A stretch of DNA of 64,000 bases from Streptococcus sp. DD12 (GCF_001578885.1 NZ_KQ969495.1:1099123-1163122), one strand, 5' to 3'. Shown: positions 18,794-28,953, numbered from the stretch's first letter. Numbers and translations are program-made. Notes: generated by a model from the letters alone, not told the origin.

Positions 18794-20728
18794 TTATTTG
18801 ACATCAATCAGGGCATCACCATGGCTGACAGTAGCTGTTGCGACTGCTTCAACAGCTGCAAAGTCAGCGGTATTGGTTACGATGACCATAGTTGTGTCAT
18901 CCAAACCAGCTTCTGCGATGGCTGCTGAGTCAAAGGTTCCCAAAACATCACCAGCTTTTACCTTTTGATCAGCTTTCACTTTTTGGTCAAATCCTTTTCC
19001 TTCCATAGAGACCGTATCAATCCCCACGTGGATAAGAATTTCGGCACCTTTGTCAGACTTCAAGCCATAAGCATGACCTGTTTCAAAGGCAATTGTAACG
19101 GTACCGTCAACGGGTGCGTAAACTGTGTTTCCGCTAGGTTTTACCGCAGCACCTTTCCCCATAGCTCCTGATGAGAAGACTGGGTCATTGACATCTGCCA
19201 GAGCAACCACTTCACCGTCCAATGGAGACACAATAGTTTGTGCTTCTGGTTTGCTTGTCACATCAGTCGCTTCGTTCATCACTTCGCTAGCTGCTGCAGT
19301 AGTAACAGATGTGGTTGCTTCTTCAGAGGCAACTTCTACTTCCATTTCTTCGTCACTGTAGCCAAACATGTAAGTCAAGACAAAGGCAAGTGCAGTAGTT
19401 ACCAGAACCATGATGACGTATTTAAGGACTTGACCATTCAGGTAAAGCAAGGTTCCTGGGATGATAGTGATCCCAAAACCAGTACCTGCCAAGTTAAGGA
19501 TTGACGCTAACCAACCACCAGCTGCACCGGCAATCAGACCCATCACAAATGGTTTCCCGAAACGTAAGTTAACCCCGAAGATAGCAGGTTCTGTGATACC
19601 AAGTCCTGCAGACAAGGCAGCTGGGAAAGCCAAAGCTTTCAATTTTGCAGATTTTGTTTTCACACCAACAGCCAAAGTAGCCCCTGCTTGAGCTGTCATA
19701 GCTGCTGTGATGATTGCGTTAAATGGATCGCGGCCGTCAGCTGCAATCAATTGTGCTTCCAAGAGGTTGAAGATGTGGTGAACACCAGTCACGACGATAA
19801 TCTGATGTACCCCACCAAGAATCAAGCCTGACAGACCAAATGGCAAGGCCAAGAGGAATTTAGTTGCGGCAAGGACATAGTTTTCGACAGAGTGGAAGAC
19901 TGGTCCGATGACAAAGAGCGCCAAGACAGACATGATGGTAAAGGTCAAGAATGGAACTACCAAGAGGTCTAAAACGTCTGGAATCTTCTTATGCAACCAT
20001 TTTTCCAGTTTAGCCCCCAGAAGACCAACGAAGAAAGCTGGTAAGACTGAGTTTTGGTAACCAACAACTGGAATAAAGCCAAAGAAATAGATTGGTTTGG
20101 CTGCTGCAGAAGCAACGTCCCAAGCATTTGGCAAGGCTGAGTTAACCATCATCAGACCCAAGACCAAACCGATAACTGGGTTACCCCCAAAGACACGGAA
20201 GGCTGACCATGAGATCAATGCTGGGAAGAAGGCAAAGGCGGTATCTGTCAAGACAACCGTATAAGTATAGAAGTTAGAAGCTTGGAAGGCTTCTGAAGTT
20301 GTTCCAAAAAGGCCCAAGATGGTGTCGTTGTTAATGGCACCACGTACCCCCATGAAAAGACCTGTCGCTACGATAGCTGGAAGCAATGGAACGAAAACGT
20401 CACCGAAAGAACGGATAGCGCGTTGGAACCAGTTCCCTTGTTTAGCAGCATCTGCTTTTTGGTCGTCTTTTGAAGCGGTTGGCAAGCCCAAAGCGACAAC
20501 TTCATCGTACATTTTGTTTACCAAACCAGTACCGAAGATGATTTGGTATTGACCTGAGTTAAAGAATGCCCCTTGAACCTTGTCAAGTCCTTCAACTTTC
20601 TTTTTGTCGATCTTATCTTCATCGACAACCATGACACGCAGACGTGTCGCACAATGCGCGACACTGCGGACGTTGTCACGCCCACCCAGGGCTGCAACAA
20701 CTTCTTTTGCAATTTGAGTGTTATCCAT
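18794..20728 (-). CDS. scrA: Sucrose-specific PTS enzyme IIBCA
   Basis: 644 aa. Takes up sucrose and phosphorylates it to sucrose-6-phosphate. Order: EIIB (about 1-85; Cys in SVAHCATRLRVMV is the phosphosite), EIIC with about ten membrane segments (about 105-450), then a linker and a glucose-type EIIA (about 495-644; VDGTVTIAFETGHAYGLKS and EILIHVGIDTVSMEG with the phosphohistidine). The frame is open from a TTG at 20734; the ATG at 20728 has the better spacing from AAGGAG. Divergent from scrB. Confidence 0.96.
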   Translation of the reverse strand: MDNTQIAKEVVAALGGRDNVRSVAHCATRLRVMVVDEDKIDKKKVEGLDKVQGAFFNSGQYQIIFGTGLVNKMYDEVVALGLPTASKDDQKADAAKQGNWFQRAIRSFGDVFVPLLPAIVATGLFMGVRGAINNDTILGLFGTTSEAFQASNFYTYTVVLTDTAFAFFPALISWSAFRVFGGNPVIGLVLGLMMVNSALPNAWDVASAAAKPIYFFGFIPVVGYQNSVLPAFFVGLLGAKLEKWLHKKIPDVLDLLVVPFLTFTIMSVLALFVIGPVFHSVENYVLAATKFLLALPFGLSGLILGGVHQIIVVTGVHHIFNLLEAQLIAADGRDPFNAIITAAMTAQAGATLAVGVKTKSAKLKALAFPAALSAGLGITEPAIFGVNLRFGKPFVMGLIAGAAGGWLASILNLAGTGFGITIIPGTLLYLNGQVLKYVIMVLVTTALAFVLTYMFGYSDEEMEVEVASEEATTSVTTAAASEVMNEATDVTSKPEAQTIVSPLDGEVVALADVNDPVFSSGAMGKGAAVKPSGNTVYAPVDGTVTIAFETGHAYGLKSDKGAEILIHVGIDTVSMEGKGFDQKVKADQKVKAGDVLGTFDSAAIAEAGLDDTTMVIVTNTADFAAVEAVATATVSHGDALIDVK

Positions 20729-20772
20729 TTGCAAAAAAACTCCTTTAAAAAATTTCTTTTTGTAAGACGCCG

Positions 20773-20786
20773 TGAAAGCGTTTTAT
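20773..20786. promoter_or_regulatory. cre/ScrR operator downstream of the scrA promoter
   Basis: TGAAAGCGTTTTAT matches the CcpA cre consensus TGWAARCGYTWNCW at 13 of 14 positions. It lies just downstream of the scrA -10, where a bound repressor would block elongation. ScrR, also LacI-family, could bind the same core. Confidence 0.65.
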
Positions 20787-20803
20787 GATTGCTTACGGTC
20801 ACT

Positions 20804-20831
20804 ATTTTAACATTTCCCTAGAGTATGTCAA
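20804..20831 (-). promoter_or_regulatory. Promoter of scrA
   Basis: TTGACA (20826-20831), 16-nt spacer, TAAAAT (20804-20809) on the minus strand. Confidence 0.7.
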
Positions 20832-20840
20832 GCGTTTTGC
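20829..20840. promoter_or_regulatory. LacI-type operator overlapping the scrA -35
   Basis: CAAGCGTTTTGC has the AAGCGTTTT core of LacI-family operators. It fits the cre consensus poorly at its edges, so ScrR is the likelier ligand. Confidence 0.45.
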
Positions 20841-20868
20841 AGAAATTTTTATTTTTTTCGTAAAATCG

Positions 20869-20897
20869 TTGATTTTTAGGGGAGAAACGTTTAGTAT
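20869..20897 (+). promoter_or_regulatory. Promoter of scrBR with internal operator
   Basis: TTGATT (20869-20874), 17-nt spacer, TAGTAT (20892-20897). The perfect palindrome AAACGTTT (20885-20892) sits between the two hexamers, where a LacI-type repressor such as ScrR would exclude RNA polymerase. Confidence 0.65.
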
Positions 20898-20951
20898 AAC
20901 AATAAGAAATGCCTCCTGCTTGAGGCGCTAAATTGATAAAAGGAGACACTT

Positions 20952-22391
20952 ATGAACCTACCTACAGAGATTCGTTACCGCAAGTATGCTGATTGGAGCG
21001 AAGAAGAAAAGAAAGCTATCGCAGAACGTGTGGCCCAATCTCCTTGGCATACAACTTTTCACCTCGAACCTAAAACAGGACTCCTTAACGACCCTAACGG
21101 TTTTTCAATTTTTGATGGAAAATTCCAACTTTTCTATCAAAACTGGCCATTTGGGGCAGCCCACGGATTGAAACAGTGGGTCCACACCACCAGTACGGAT
21201 TTGGTTCATTTCACAGAAACAGGTAGCAAGCTCTTGCCTGACCACGCCCACGATAGTCACGGAGCCTACTCTGGTTCTGCTTATCAGATTGGCGACAAGC
21301 TTTTCCTCTTTTATACAGGAAATGTTCGTGACGAAAACTGGGTCCGTGACCCCTTGCAAATCGGAGCTTGGATGGACAAAGACGGCCAGATTGAAAAATG
21401 TGACCACGTTCTGATTTCACAACCTGAAGATGTTACAGAGCACTTCCGTGACCCACAAATTTTCCAATATGAAGACCAATATTTTGCTATCGTAGGCGCT
21501 CAAAGCCTTGATAAGAAAGGTTTTGTCAAGCTCTACAAGGCCTTAGATAACGATGTCACCAACTGGGAATTCGTCGGCGACCTGGACTTTGGCGGTACAG
21601 GTTCTGAATACATGATTGAGTGCCCTAACCTTGTTTTCGTGGATGGTCATCCTGTTCTCTTGTATAGCCCACAAGGTCTAGACAAGGCAGAGTTGGACTA
21701 TGACAACATTTATCCCAACACCTATAAAATCTGCCAATCGTTTGACACAAAGGAAGCCAAATTAGTCGGAGCTTCCCAAATCCACAACCTTGACTATGGC
21801 TTTGAAGCCTATGCTACCCAAGGTTTCAATGCCCCAGATGGTAAGGTTTACATTATTAGCTGGATTGGTCTGCCAGATGTTGACTATCCGACTGACCGCT
21901 ACGATTACCAAGGGGCCATGAGTTTGGTTAAGGAATTGTCCCTACGTGACGGAAAACTCATCCAGTCACCTGTCGCTGCCATGAAAGACCTCCGTCAAAA
22001 GCAAGAAGTTTTTGCGGATAAAGCACATACCAGCAACAGCTATGAGCTTGACCTAACGGTAGCTAAGGACCAAGTCTTTGACCTGCGCCTCTTTGCTGAT
22101 GAAGCGGGTAATGGGCTTTTAGTTCGAGTAGATACCACAACTGGCCAAGTAATCGTCGATCGGTCAAAAGCTGGGAAACAATACGCCCTTGACTTCGGCA
22201 CTAGCCGTCATTGTCAGATCACCCCACAAGAAACCAAAGTCCGTATTTTCGTGGACAAATCGGTGGTTGAAATTTTTGTCAACGATGGTGAACAAGTCTT
22301 TACCAGCCGTGTCTTCCCTGAGACAGACCAAACAGGTATTCGTACAGAGAAGGGCCACGCGTCTGGTTACTACTATGACTTAAAGGGCTAA
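20952..22391 (+). CDS. scrB: Sucrose-6-phosphate hydrolase (GH32)
   Basis: 479 aa. Splits sucrose-6-phosphate into glucose-6-phosphate and fructose. The GH32 nucleophile motif is LNDPNGFS; then FRDPQIF (RDP stabiliser) and YMIECPNLV with the acid/base Glu. The C-terminal beta-sandwich has VRIFVDKSVVEIFVNDGE. AGGAG precedes the ATG. It is followed after 4 nt by scrR. Confidence 0.97.
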   Translation: MNLPTEIRYRKYADWSEEEKKAIAERVAQSPWHTTFHLEPKTGLLNDPNGFSIFDGKFQLFYQNWPFGAAHGLKQWVHTTSTDLVHFTETGSKLLPDHAHDSHGAYSGSAYQIGDKLFLFYTGNVRDENWVRDPLQIGAWMDKDGQIEKCDHVLISQPEDVTEHFRDPQIFQYEDQYFAIVGAQSLDKKGFVKLYKALDNDVTNWEFVGDLDFGGTGSEYMIECPNLVFVDGHPVLLYSPQGLDKAELDYDNIYPNTYKICQSFDTKEAKLVGASQIHNLDYGFEAYATQGFNAPDGKVYIISWIGLPDVDYPTDRYDYQGAMSLVKELSLRDGKLIQSPVAAMKDLRQKQEVFADKAHTSNSYELDLTVAKDQVFDLRLFADEAGNGLLVRVDTTTGQVIVDRSKAGKQYALDFGTSRHCQITPQETKVRIFVDKSVVEIFVNDGEQVFTSRVFPETDQTGIRTEKGHASGYYYDLKG

Positions 22392-22395
22392 ACTT

Positions 22396-23370
22396 ATGGT
22401 GGCAAAACTAACCGATGTCGCAGCCTTAGCAGGGGTCAGTCCAACAACGGTATCTCGTGTCATCAATAAAAAAGGCTATCTTTCTCAAAAAACCATCGAT
22501 AAAGTTCAAGCTGCCATGCGTGAACTAGGCTACCAACCCAACAGCCTGGCCCGCAGTTTGCAAGGAAAATCCAGCCGTTTGGTGGGATTGATTTTCCCCA
22601 ATACCAGCAATATTTTCTATGCAGAACTTATTGAGTATCTTGAGCGGGCCCTCTTTAAAAAAGGCTACAAGGTTATTCTGTGTAATAGTGAAGATGACCC
22701 CCAAAAGGAGCAAGAATACTTGGACATGCTGGGTGCCAACCAAGTGACCGGCATCATTTCCAGCAGTCACAACCTGGGTATCGAAGCCTACGAACGTGTG
22801 GAAGCCCCTATTGTGGCCTTTGACCGCAACTTGGCCCCCCATATCCCCATCATTTCTTCGGATAACTTCGAGGGCGGTAAACTGGCGGCAGCTACCCTGC
22901 AAAAAAATGGCTGCCAGCACATTGTGATGTTGACTGGAAATGACAATTCTGACAGTCCAACCGGCTTACGGCAACTAGGTTTCCTCTATCAAACCAAGGG
23001 GGCTAGCCAAACGGTCGAAGTGGTTAAAGTGCCTAATAACTTGTCCCCGATGAGACGTGAGATGGCTATCCGTTCTATTTTAGCAAGCTGTGAACCCGAT
23101 GGGATTTTCGCTTCAGACGATTTGACAGCCATCCTAACCATGAAAATCGCCCAACAATTAGGCCGTAAGGTCCCCGATGACTTAAAAATTATCGGCTATG
23201 ATGGCACTAGTTTTATCGAAACCTACTACCCACAACTAGCCACCATCAAGCAACCCCTCAAAGAAATTGCAGACCTCTGTGTGGATGTCCTTTTAGCGGA
23301 AATCCACCACGAAAAAACCAACCGAGACTATGTTTTACCCATCAGTTTGATTCCGGGTGGCAGTCTTTGA
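22396..23370 (+). CDS. scrR: Sucrose operon repressor, LacI family
   Basis: 324 aa. N-terminal helix-turn-helix LTDVAALAGVSPTTVSRVIN with the hinge helix (NSLARSLQGKSSRLVGL), then a periplasmic-binding-protein-type effector domain with conserved GIFASDDLTA and IKQPLKEIADLCVDVLL. Cotranscribed with scrB, so its own operator would control it. Candidate operators are described around 20773, 20829 and 20885. Confidence 0.95.
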   Translation: MVAKLTDVAALAGVSPTTVSRVINKKGYLSQKTIDKVQAAMRELGYQPNSLARSLQGKSSRLVGLIFPNTSNIFYAELIEYLERALFKKGYKVILCNSEDDPQKEQEYLDMLGANQVTGIISSSHNLGIEAYERVEAPIVAFDRNLAPHIPIISSDNFEGGKLAAATLQKNGCQHIVMLTGNDNSDSPTGLRQLGFLYQTKGASQTVEVVKVPNNLSPMRREMAIRSILASCEPDGIFASDDLTAILTMKIAQQLGRKVPDDLKIIGYDGTSFIETYYPQLATIKQPLKEIADLCVDVLLAEIHHEKTNRDYVLPISLIPGGSL

Positions 23371-23402
23371 CAGGCACCTAGCAGCCTGTAACCTAGCAAA
23401 TG

Positions 23403-23436
23403 AAAAGCACCTAGGACCTTTGTCCTAGGTGCTTTT
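23403..23436. terminator. Bidirectional terminator between scrR and nusB
   Basis: AAAAGCACCTAGGAC/GTCCTAGGTGCTTTT perfect stem between convergent genes. Confidence 0.93.
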
Positions 23437-23499
23437 GCCTGTCAAAACGGACAGGTTATCGTAAAAGAAAAGACAACTCTACCAGACTGCTTGTCTAGG

Positions 23500-23934
23500 C
23501 TAGTCCTCTTTTACAAACTGGGTCAATATCCCATTAATAAACTTGCTTGATTCTTCTTCTGAATAGCCCTTGCTGAGCTCAATAATTTCATTGATGGCAA
23601 CACGGCCTGGTGTGCCTTCATAATAGGCAATTTCATAGAGGCCAAGGCGCAAGAGGCAGCGGTCAATCACACTTAACCGTTCCAGTCGCCAACCTTTTTT
23701 GAGCTTAGCAGAAATGGCTTCATCCAGAGCTTTTTGCTCACCGACAACACCTGTCACCAGCTGCAACAAAAAGCTAGGCACATCATAGGTCTCATCTGCT
23801 TCAGTAGCCTTATCATAAGTATAGGCGAAGTAAGCTTGGTCCAAGGGTTCCCCTGTAAATTCCAAGGCAAAGAGAGCCTGCAAAGCTCTTTCTCGCAAGT
23901 CATGACGTGAATTAAAGGTTTGACGCTCAGTCAT
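23500..23934 (-). CDS. nusB: Transcription antitermination factor NusB
   Basis: 144 aa, all-helical. NusB binds boxA RNA with S10 in rRNA antitermination complexes. [17 protein letters not shown] at the N-terminus, [20 protein letters not shown] and [10 protein letters not shown] at the C-terminus are family hallmarks. Its ATG overlaps the end of asp23 by 8 nt, so it is the last gene of efp-asp23-nusB. Confidence 0.96.
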   Translation of the reverse strand: MTERQTFNSRHDLRERALQALFALEFTGEPLDQAYFAYTYDKATEADETYDVPSFLLQLVTGVVGEQKALDEAISAKLKKGWRLERLSVIDRCLLRLGLYEIAYYEGTPGRVAINEIIELSKGYSEEESSKFINGILTQFVKED

Positions 23935-24319
23935 TCAGGAAATCCTCTTCAAACAAGTGCTCATAGTCAGGCTTAGGTGTCTTTTCAGGCACGATGGCCA
24001 AAACATGGATATTGACATCTGTGACTTCAATTTCAGCCATGTCGTAAACGGCTGCTTTGACAGCTTTCTGGATGGCCATTGAAACCGCTGGAACATTTAC
24101 GCCATACTGCAGATAGACATAGATATCTGCTGTCAGCGTTCCAGCTGCTTCATCATTGGTCAAATAGATTCCCTTAGTAAAGGCATCTTTACTAATTGTA
24201 TCTGTGACGCTTTTATTTTGCAGAGAGTGCACCCCTTCGACCTTGGTCGTTGCAATCCCTGTGATGACTTCCAAAACACGTGGGGAGATGACAATGTCTC
24301 CCAACAATTCTGTGGCCAT
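23927..24319 (-). CDS. Asp23/Gls24 family protein (YqhY-like)
   Basis: 130 aa. [27 protein letters not shown] and [20 protein letters not shown] are the Asp23 fold. In Firmicutes this gene lies between efp and nusB (yqhY); deletion of B. subtilis yqhY affects acetyl-CoA carboxylase activity and it is thought to regulate fatty acid synthesis. The open frame extends upstream to 24352, but AAAGGAG before the ATG at 24319 defines the start. Confidence 0.9.
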   Translation of the reverse strand: MATELLGDIVISPRVLEVITGIATTKVEGVHSLQNKSVTDTISKDAFTKGIYLTNDEAAGTLTADIYVYLQYGVNVPAVSMAIQKAVKAAVYDMAEIEVTDVNIHVLAIVPEKTPKPDYEHLFEEDFLND

Positions 24320-24344
24320 AGCTTCTCCTTTCTGGCAGTACCGA

Positions 24345-24905
24345 TTAGGCACGTGACACGTAGGTTCCTTCTTGGGTATTGATAATCAATTTTTGACCTG
24401 CTTCGATAAAGTCAGGCACATTGACTACCAATCCTGTTTCCATTGTAGCAGGTTTTCCTGAACCTGTTACCGTAGCTCCCTTGATAGACGGTTGTGTTTC
24501 AGCAACCGTTAATTCTACTGTTGTTGGAACGGTCACACCGATAACCTCTGTCCCGTAAAATTGGATTTTAACTTCACCATTTTCCAAGACGTAGAGCAAT
24601 TCTTGTTCAACATTTGCTACAGGAATTTCGTACTGTTCATAGTTTTCAGTATCCATGAAGTAGGCTGTGTCATCCATTTTGTAGAGGTATTGTGCCCCAC
24701 GAGTTTCGATGATAGCTTGTTCAAATTTTTCTTCTGGACGATAAGTCGTATCAAAAGTAGACCCTGTACGGACATCACGCAATTTCATACGCATGACGGT
24801 GTTTCCTTTACCTGGCTTGTGGTGGCTGGCTTCTAAGACACGGATCAGTTTGCCATCAGAAGTTTCAAAGGTCATTCCAGCTTTTAATTTACTTGCTTCA
24901 ATCAT
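24345..24905 (-). CDS. efp: Translation elongation factor P
   Basis: 186 aa. Relieves ribosome stalling at polyproline. KOW-like domain I with the loop [10 protein letters not shown], whose tip lysine or neighbouring residue is the modification site in other bacteria, then two OB domains; the C-terminal signature [13 protein letters not shown] is seen. The start is [11 protein letters not shown] at 24905 (AAAGGAG upstream). I see no modification enzyme in this window. Confidence 0.97.
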   Translation of the reverse strand: MIEASKLKAGMTFETSDGKLIRVLEASHHKPGKGNTVMRMKLRDVRTGSTFDTTYRPEEKFEQAIIETRGAQYLYKMDDTAYFMDTENYEQYEIPVANVEQELLYVLENGEVKIQFYGTEVIGVTVPTTVELTVAETQPSIKGATVTGSGKPATMETGLVVNVPDFIEAGQKLIINTQEGTYVSRA

Positions 24906-25075
24906 GAAGATTACTCCTTTTATTCTCAAAGTGTTATCGGTTTATTTTACCACATTCCCTGTAAAAATGCCATCTGTGGCCTAAAAGTGCAGGGAAAAAC
25001 AAACCGTCTGTTTTTAGAAAGACCTCAGCTAGTCTCAGGCGCTCCAAACATTTCTGTGCAAGGGGCCCACCACAT

Positions 25076-25107
25076 AAAAAATCCGAGGGAAAACCTCAGA
25101 TTTTTTG
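25076..25107 (-). terminator. Terminator of the ACT-PFL operon
   Basis: AAAATCTGAGG/CCTCGGATTTTT stem (one G-U) with a T tract on the minus strand, after the stop at 25126. Confidence 0.85.
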
Positions 25108-25125
25108 ACTGTCTTATGTGAGAAC

Positions 25126-26463
25126 CTAGTTTTTAAAACTATGGATTGGGGCAGGGATTTGACCGCCACGGCCGATAAAGTCTGCTGAAGAGGCTTGGTT
25201 GACCTTCATGACTGGCGCCACTCCTAAAAGGCCTCCAAATTCAATCATATCCCCTTCTTTTCCTTTAGGAATAATGCGGACTGCAGTCGTTTTCATGTTA
25301 ATCACACCAATAGCCGCTTCATCCGCAATCATGGCAGCAATTGTTTCTGCCGGTGTTTCTTCTGGAATGGCAATCATATCCAAACCGACAGAGCAGATAG
25401 CTGTCATGGCTTCTAACTTTTCGAGATTGAGAGAACCGTTTTGAACCGCTGCTATCATACCCTCGTCCTCAGAAACGGGGATGAAAGCACCTGAAAGCCC
25501 CCCGACTTGGTTACAGGCCATGACGCCGCCTTTTTTGACTTGGTCATTGAGCAGGGCTAAGGCCGCAGTTGTGCCGTGGGTACCGACAGTCTCAAGTCCC
25601 ATCGCCTCTAAGACACGCGCCACGGAATCACCGACTGCTGGTGTGGGAGCTAAACTAAGGTCCACAATGCCAAATTTCACACCCAGGCGTTGGCTAGCCA
25701 TTTGTCCGACCAACTGACCAATACGAGTAATTTTGAAGGCTGTCTTTTTAACCGTTTCAGCCAATACATCGAAACTCTCGCCTTTGACCTTCTCGATTGC
25801 CCGTTGGACCACACCGGGTCCAGACACACCGACATTGATGACTACGTCAGCTTCACCGACCCCATGAAAGGCCCCGGCCATAAAAGGATTATCCTCAACA
25901 GCATTGGCAAAAACAACCAGTTTGGCGGCTCCCATTTCAGAAGCTTGGGCCGTTTCTTTGATAACACGCCCCATATCTGCAACGGCCGTCATGTTGATAC
26001 CGGTCTTGGTCGAACCAATATTGACCGAAGCACAGACCTTATCAGTCTCAGCTAAGGCTCTTGGGATGGAGTTGATAAGAATGTCATCCCCTTTTTGGTA
26101 ACCTTTTTGAACCAAGGCAGAAAAGCCACCGATGAAGTCAACACCAATCTCGTGCGCCGCACGGTTGAGGGCATGAGCTAAAGGCAGGTAGTCTGTCGCA
26201 TCGGTTGCTGCCCCTATCAGGGCAATCGGCGTAACAGAGACCCGCTTATTGACAATCGGAATCCCTAACTCGGCAGCAATCTCATCCCCAACCGCTACCA
26301 GGTTTTTGGCCTTAGTTGTGATTTTTGTATAAACTTTTTCAGCCGCTCGGTCAATATCCGAATCGATACAGTCTAAAAGAGAAATTCCCATCGTGATGGT
26401 TCGAATATCGAAGTGTTGTTCTTCAATCATCGCGATGGTTTCTGTGACTTGTCTAATATCCAT
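25126..26463 (-). CDS. PFL family protein (UPF0210/DUF711)
   Basis: 445 aa, full length. [20 protein letters not shown] at the start, [20 protein letters not shown] and [24 protein letters not shown] are conserved in UPF0210. Structures show similarity to pyruvate formate-lyase/ribonucleotide-reductase barrels, but I know of no established activity. An ACT-domain gene lies 14 nt upstream, a conserved pairing that suggests amino-acid or nucleotide sensing. Confidence 0.9.
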   Translation of the reverse strand: MDIRQVTETIAMIEEQHFDIRTITMGISLLDCIDSDIDRAAEKVYTKITTKAKNLVAVGDEIAAELGIPIVNKRVSVTPIALIGAATDATDYLPLAHALNRAAHEIGVDFIGGFSALVQKGYQKGDDILINSIPRALAETDKVCASVNIGSTKTGINMTAVADMGRVIKETAQASEMGAAKLVVFANAVEDNPFMAGAFHGVGEADVVINVGVSGPGVVQRAIEKVKGESFDVLAETVKKTAFKITRIGQLVGQMASQRLGVKFGIVDLSLAPTPAVGDSVARVLEAMGLETVGTHGTTAALALLNDQVKKGGVMACNQVGGLSGAFIPVSEDEGMIAAVQNGSLNLEKLEAMTAICSVGLDMIAIPEETPAETIAAMIADEAAIGVINMKTTAVRIIPKGKEGDMIEFGGLLGVAPVMKVNQASSADFIGRGGQIPAPIHSFKN

Positions 26464-26477
26464 GAAAACGTCCTCTC

Positions 26478-26744
26478 TTATAGGTTGTGCATGGCATCAA
26501 AAATAGCGGCACTTTGGATATTGATTTTGACATTCAGTTGATTGCCAAAAGCTTCAAATTCACCTCGAAGGGCTGTAAAATCCTGCTTCTCGTCAGATGA
26601 CACCACAGCCATCATGGTAAAGAATTCATCCAAAACAGTTTGTGAAATGTCGTCAATATTGAGACCAAGTTCTGCAATCTTAGCGGAAACCCCCGCCACG
26701 ATACCTGTCTTATCCTTGCCAACAACTGTGATAATAGCTTTCAT
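26478..26744 (-). CDS. ACT-domain protein (UPF0237)
   Basis: 88 aa, a single ACT domain: [23 protein letters not shown] then [20 protein letters not shown] domains bind amino acids or other small ligands. Pairing with the downstream PFL gene is conserved in Firmicutes; the ligand is unknown. Confidence 0.92.
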   Translation of the reverse strand: MKAIITVVGKDKTGIVAGVSAKIAELGLNIDDISQTVLDEFFTMMAVVSSDEKQDFTALRGEFEAFGNQLNVKINIQSAAIFDAMHNL

Positions 26745-26843
26745 CTTTTGCCTCCAAAATGTGTTGTTACCTATTGTAACATAAGAAAGCAGAACTTTCT
26801 AGGCTCTGCTTGGGCTTTTATCTGGACAAATTCCGAACATTAC

Positions 26844-27707
26844 TTAGTTTCGTGGCTTTTTCCCAAAACTAAAGGCTGCCAGGGTATTGGGTCCCACATG
26901 AGCGGAAATGACTGGCCCTAGCGGCATGACGAGGACTTCGGTTACCCCCTCTTGCTTTAAGAGGTCTTCTTTTAAGGCCAAAGCCGCTTCTTTGTCATTG
27001 GCATAGGCAAGGACGATAGTCCCTTCTGCCAAGTCTTGAGTGGCCTGAGCCATCATTTCCTTAATGGCCTTTTTACGGCCACGGCTTTTTGCAAGGGGGA
27101 CGAGTTTTCCTTCGCCGTCAATCCATAAAAGGGGTTTGACATTGACCAAGGTCCCCATAAGTGCTGAAGCCTTGGATAAACGACCTCCCCGCATGAGATG
27201 GTACAGATCATCCACTAGAAAAAAGGTGCGCAGGCGAGGACAGGCATCATCTAACCAGGCAAGCATCTCCTCGATGCTAGCGCCTTCTTGGCGCAAACGA
27301 TCAACAGCCATCACAAGGTAGCCTTCCCCACAGGAGGCCGCCAGGGTATCATAGAGAAAAATGGAGGCATCTGGGTAATCTTCTAAAACGAGGTCACGCG
27401 CCATCACAGCACTTTGATAGGTGCCAGACAAAACACTATTAAACCCGATATAAAGCACTTGGTCGCCTGCTTGGGCTACTTGCCGAAAATAGGTTTCGAA
27501 TTGGCCCACATTGATTTGACTCGTCGTGGGTTGTTGCCCTTGGGCCATCTCTGCCAACAAAGCCTCTGCCGTCAAGGCATTCGGACCTGTGGTCTCGTAG
27601 GTCTTTCCAGCCACTGTGACTGTCAAGCCCAAAACATCTACCTGATGCTGGTTTAACCACTCATGTGGCAAATCAGCTGTCGAATCTGTTAAAAGACGTA
27701 ATGTCAT
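26844..27707 (-). CDS. DegV family fatty-acid-binding protein
   Basis: 287 aa. LLTDSTADLPHEWLNQHQV and the ligand motif QPTTSQINVGQFE mark the DegV family. Members such as FakB present bound fatty acids to the kinase FakA; whether this copy is a FakB is not decidable here. Its ATG overlaps the yacP stop by 4 nt. Confidence 0.92.
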   Translation of the reverse strand: MTLRLLTDSTADLPHEWLNQHQVDVLGLTVTVAGKTYETTGPNALTAEALLAEMAQGQQPTTSQINVGQFETYFRQVAQAGDQVLYIGFNSVLSGTYQSAVMARDLVLEDYPDASIFLYDTLAASCGEGYLVMAVDRLRQEGASIEEMLAWLDDACPRLRTFFLVDDLYHLMRGGRLSKASALMGTLVNVKPLLWIDGEGKLVPLAKSRGRKKAIKEMMAQATQDLAEGTIVLAYANDKEAALALKEDLLKQEGVTEVLVMPLGPVISAHVGPNTLAAFSFGKKPRN

Positions 27708-28219
27708 GTTAAATCCTCCATCAACCCCTTGAGGTCAGCTAACTGTTGGTCGTCCCAAGGACGCAAAGGGGGTTTTGCCAAATCATTCTTGTCCACAAAA
27801 TGGGACAAGCTCTTTTGGTTTTGTCCAACACGCTCTTCTAGTTCTCGCGCAGAGACTCGCAAGGCACCCTTGGCAAAGACGCCCCATTGTTCGTTGAGAT
27901 CGCTGGTTGCGACTGAAACGATGTAAGGGCCGTCATTTAGTTCTAGCGCCAAGTGTTCAATATAAGCATCCGCTGTTTCATCTTCTTGGGTAAAAACCAC
28001 GTCAACCCCATACTGGTCATAATGTTGGCGGCTCCCCGGCACAAATTGCGCATCAAAGACACAGATGATGGGGATGTGAGAGAAATGGGCGTAATCATGA
28101 AGAGCGCTTAACAACTTCTCACGCGCCTGATCCAACTGCTGGCCCTTAAAAAAGGGGGCTGTTGCCTTCCAAGAAGCGATCATGTTATACCCATCGACAA
28201 GCAAAATGGGAGACTTCAT
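27704..28219 (-). CDS. yacP: NYN-domain RNase YacP/Rae1
   Basis: 171 aa. PIN-like NYN domain: ILLVDGYNMIASW with the catalytic Asp, CVFDAQFVPGS, DETADAYIEHL and VATSDLNEQW provide further acidic residues. In B. subtilis this protein (Rae1) is a ribosome-associated endoribonuclease. It overlaps both neighbours by 4 nt in rlmB-yacP-degV. The rlmB-yacP pairing is conserved in Firmicutes. Confidence 0.93.
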   Translation of the reverse strand: MKSPILLVDGYNMIASWKATAPFFKGQQLDQAREKLLSALHDYAHFSHIPIICVFDAQFVPGSRQHYDQYGVDVVFTQEDETADAYIEHLALELNDGPYIVSVATSDLNEQWGVFAKGALRVSARELEERVGQNQKSLSHFVDKNDLAKPPLRPWDDQQLADLKGLMEDLT

Positions 28220-28947
28220 GACAAGCGATTCCTTAAGACTTCATACATGAGCACCGCTGCAGCAACACTGGCATTAAGGCTCTGTACGTGTCCAACCATT
28301 GGGATAGTCACCATTTCATCCACTTGTTTTTTCAAGTTAGGTGAGATGCCCTTGCCCTCGTTTCCGATAATCAAAGCCAACTTGCCAGACGTATTCCACT
28401 GATGTGCTGGTGTTCCTGACATATCTGTTCCAAAAACCCAAAATCCGTCTGCCTTTAACTGGTCAACCGCCTGAGACAGATTGGTGACCCGAGCTATGGG
28501 GACATGGCTGATTGCTCCCGTTGAGGTTTTGGCAACAATCGGCGTAACTCCCACCGACCGGTGTTTGGGGATAATGACACCCGTCACACCTGTAGCATCC
28601 GCAGTCCGTAAAATAGACCCTAGATTATGCGGGTCGGTCAAGCCATCTAGGACAAGCAAGAGAGGGTTTTCCTCTTGGCCTGCCTTGTCTAGAAGCTCTT
28701 GAAGGTCAGCATAGGCAAAAGCGGCGACACGTAAAACCACCCCCTGGTGAACGCCACCTGCAGCCATCTCTGTTAATTTTTTCTTGGGTGTCCAAGAAAT
28801 ACTCACTTTTTCTTGGGCAGCCAAATCTTTTAGGCTATCAATCTTACGACCGTGCAAGTCATCTTGTATGTAGAGTTTGTTGCCCCTTTTTTCCTTGAGG
28901 GCTTCTGTGACGGCATGAACACCGTAAACTAAATCTTCTTGTTCCAT
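28216..28947 (-). CDS. rlmB: 23S rRNA (guanosine-2'-O-)-methyltransferase RlmB
   Basis: 243 aa. Methylates the ribose of G2251 (E. coli numbering) in the peptidyl-transferase P-loop. N-terminal L30e-like domain (LVYGVHAVTEALKEKRGNKL), then SPOUT motifs LTDPHNLGSILRTADATG, IGNEGKGIS and PMVGHVQSLNASVAAAVLMY. It is first in the rlmB-yacP-degV operon. There is no SD; the ATG lies 6 nt after the -10 box, so a leaderless mRNA is likely. Confidence 0.96.
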   Translation of the reverse strand: MEQEDLVYGVHAVTEALKEKRGNKLYIQDDLHGRKIDSLKDLAAQEKVSISWTPKKKLTEMAAGGVHQGVVLRVAAFAYADLQELLDKAGQEENPLLLVLDGLTDPHNLGSILRTADATGVTGVIIPKHRSVGVTPIVAKTSTGAISHVPIARVTNLSQAVDQLKADGFWVFGTDMSGTPAHQWNTSGKLALIIGNEGKGISPNLKKQVDEMVTIPMVGHVQSLNASVAAAVLMYEVLRNRLS

Positions 28948-28953
28948 GCTTTT

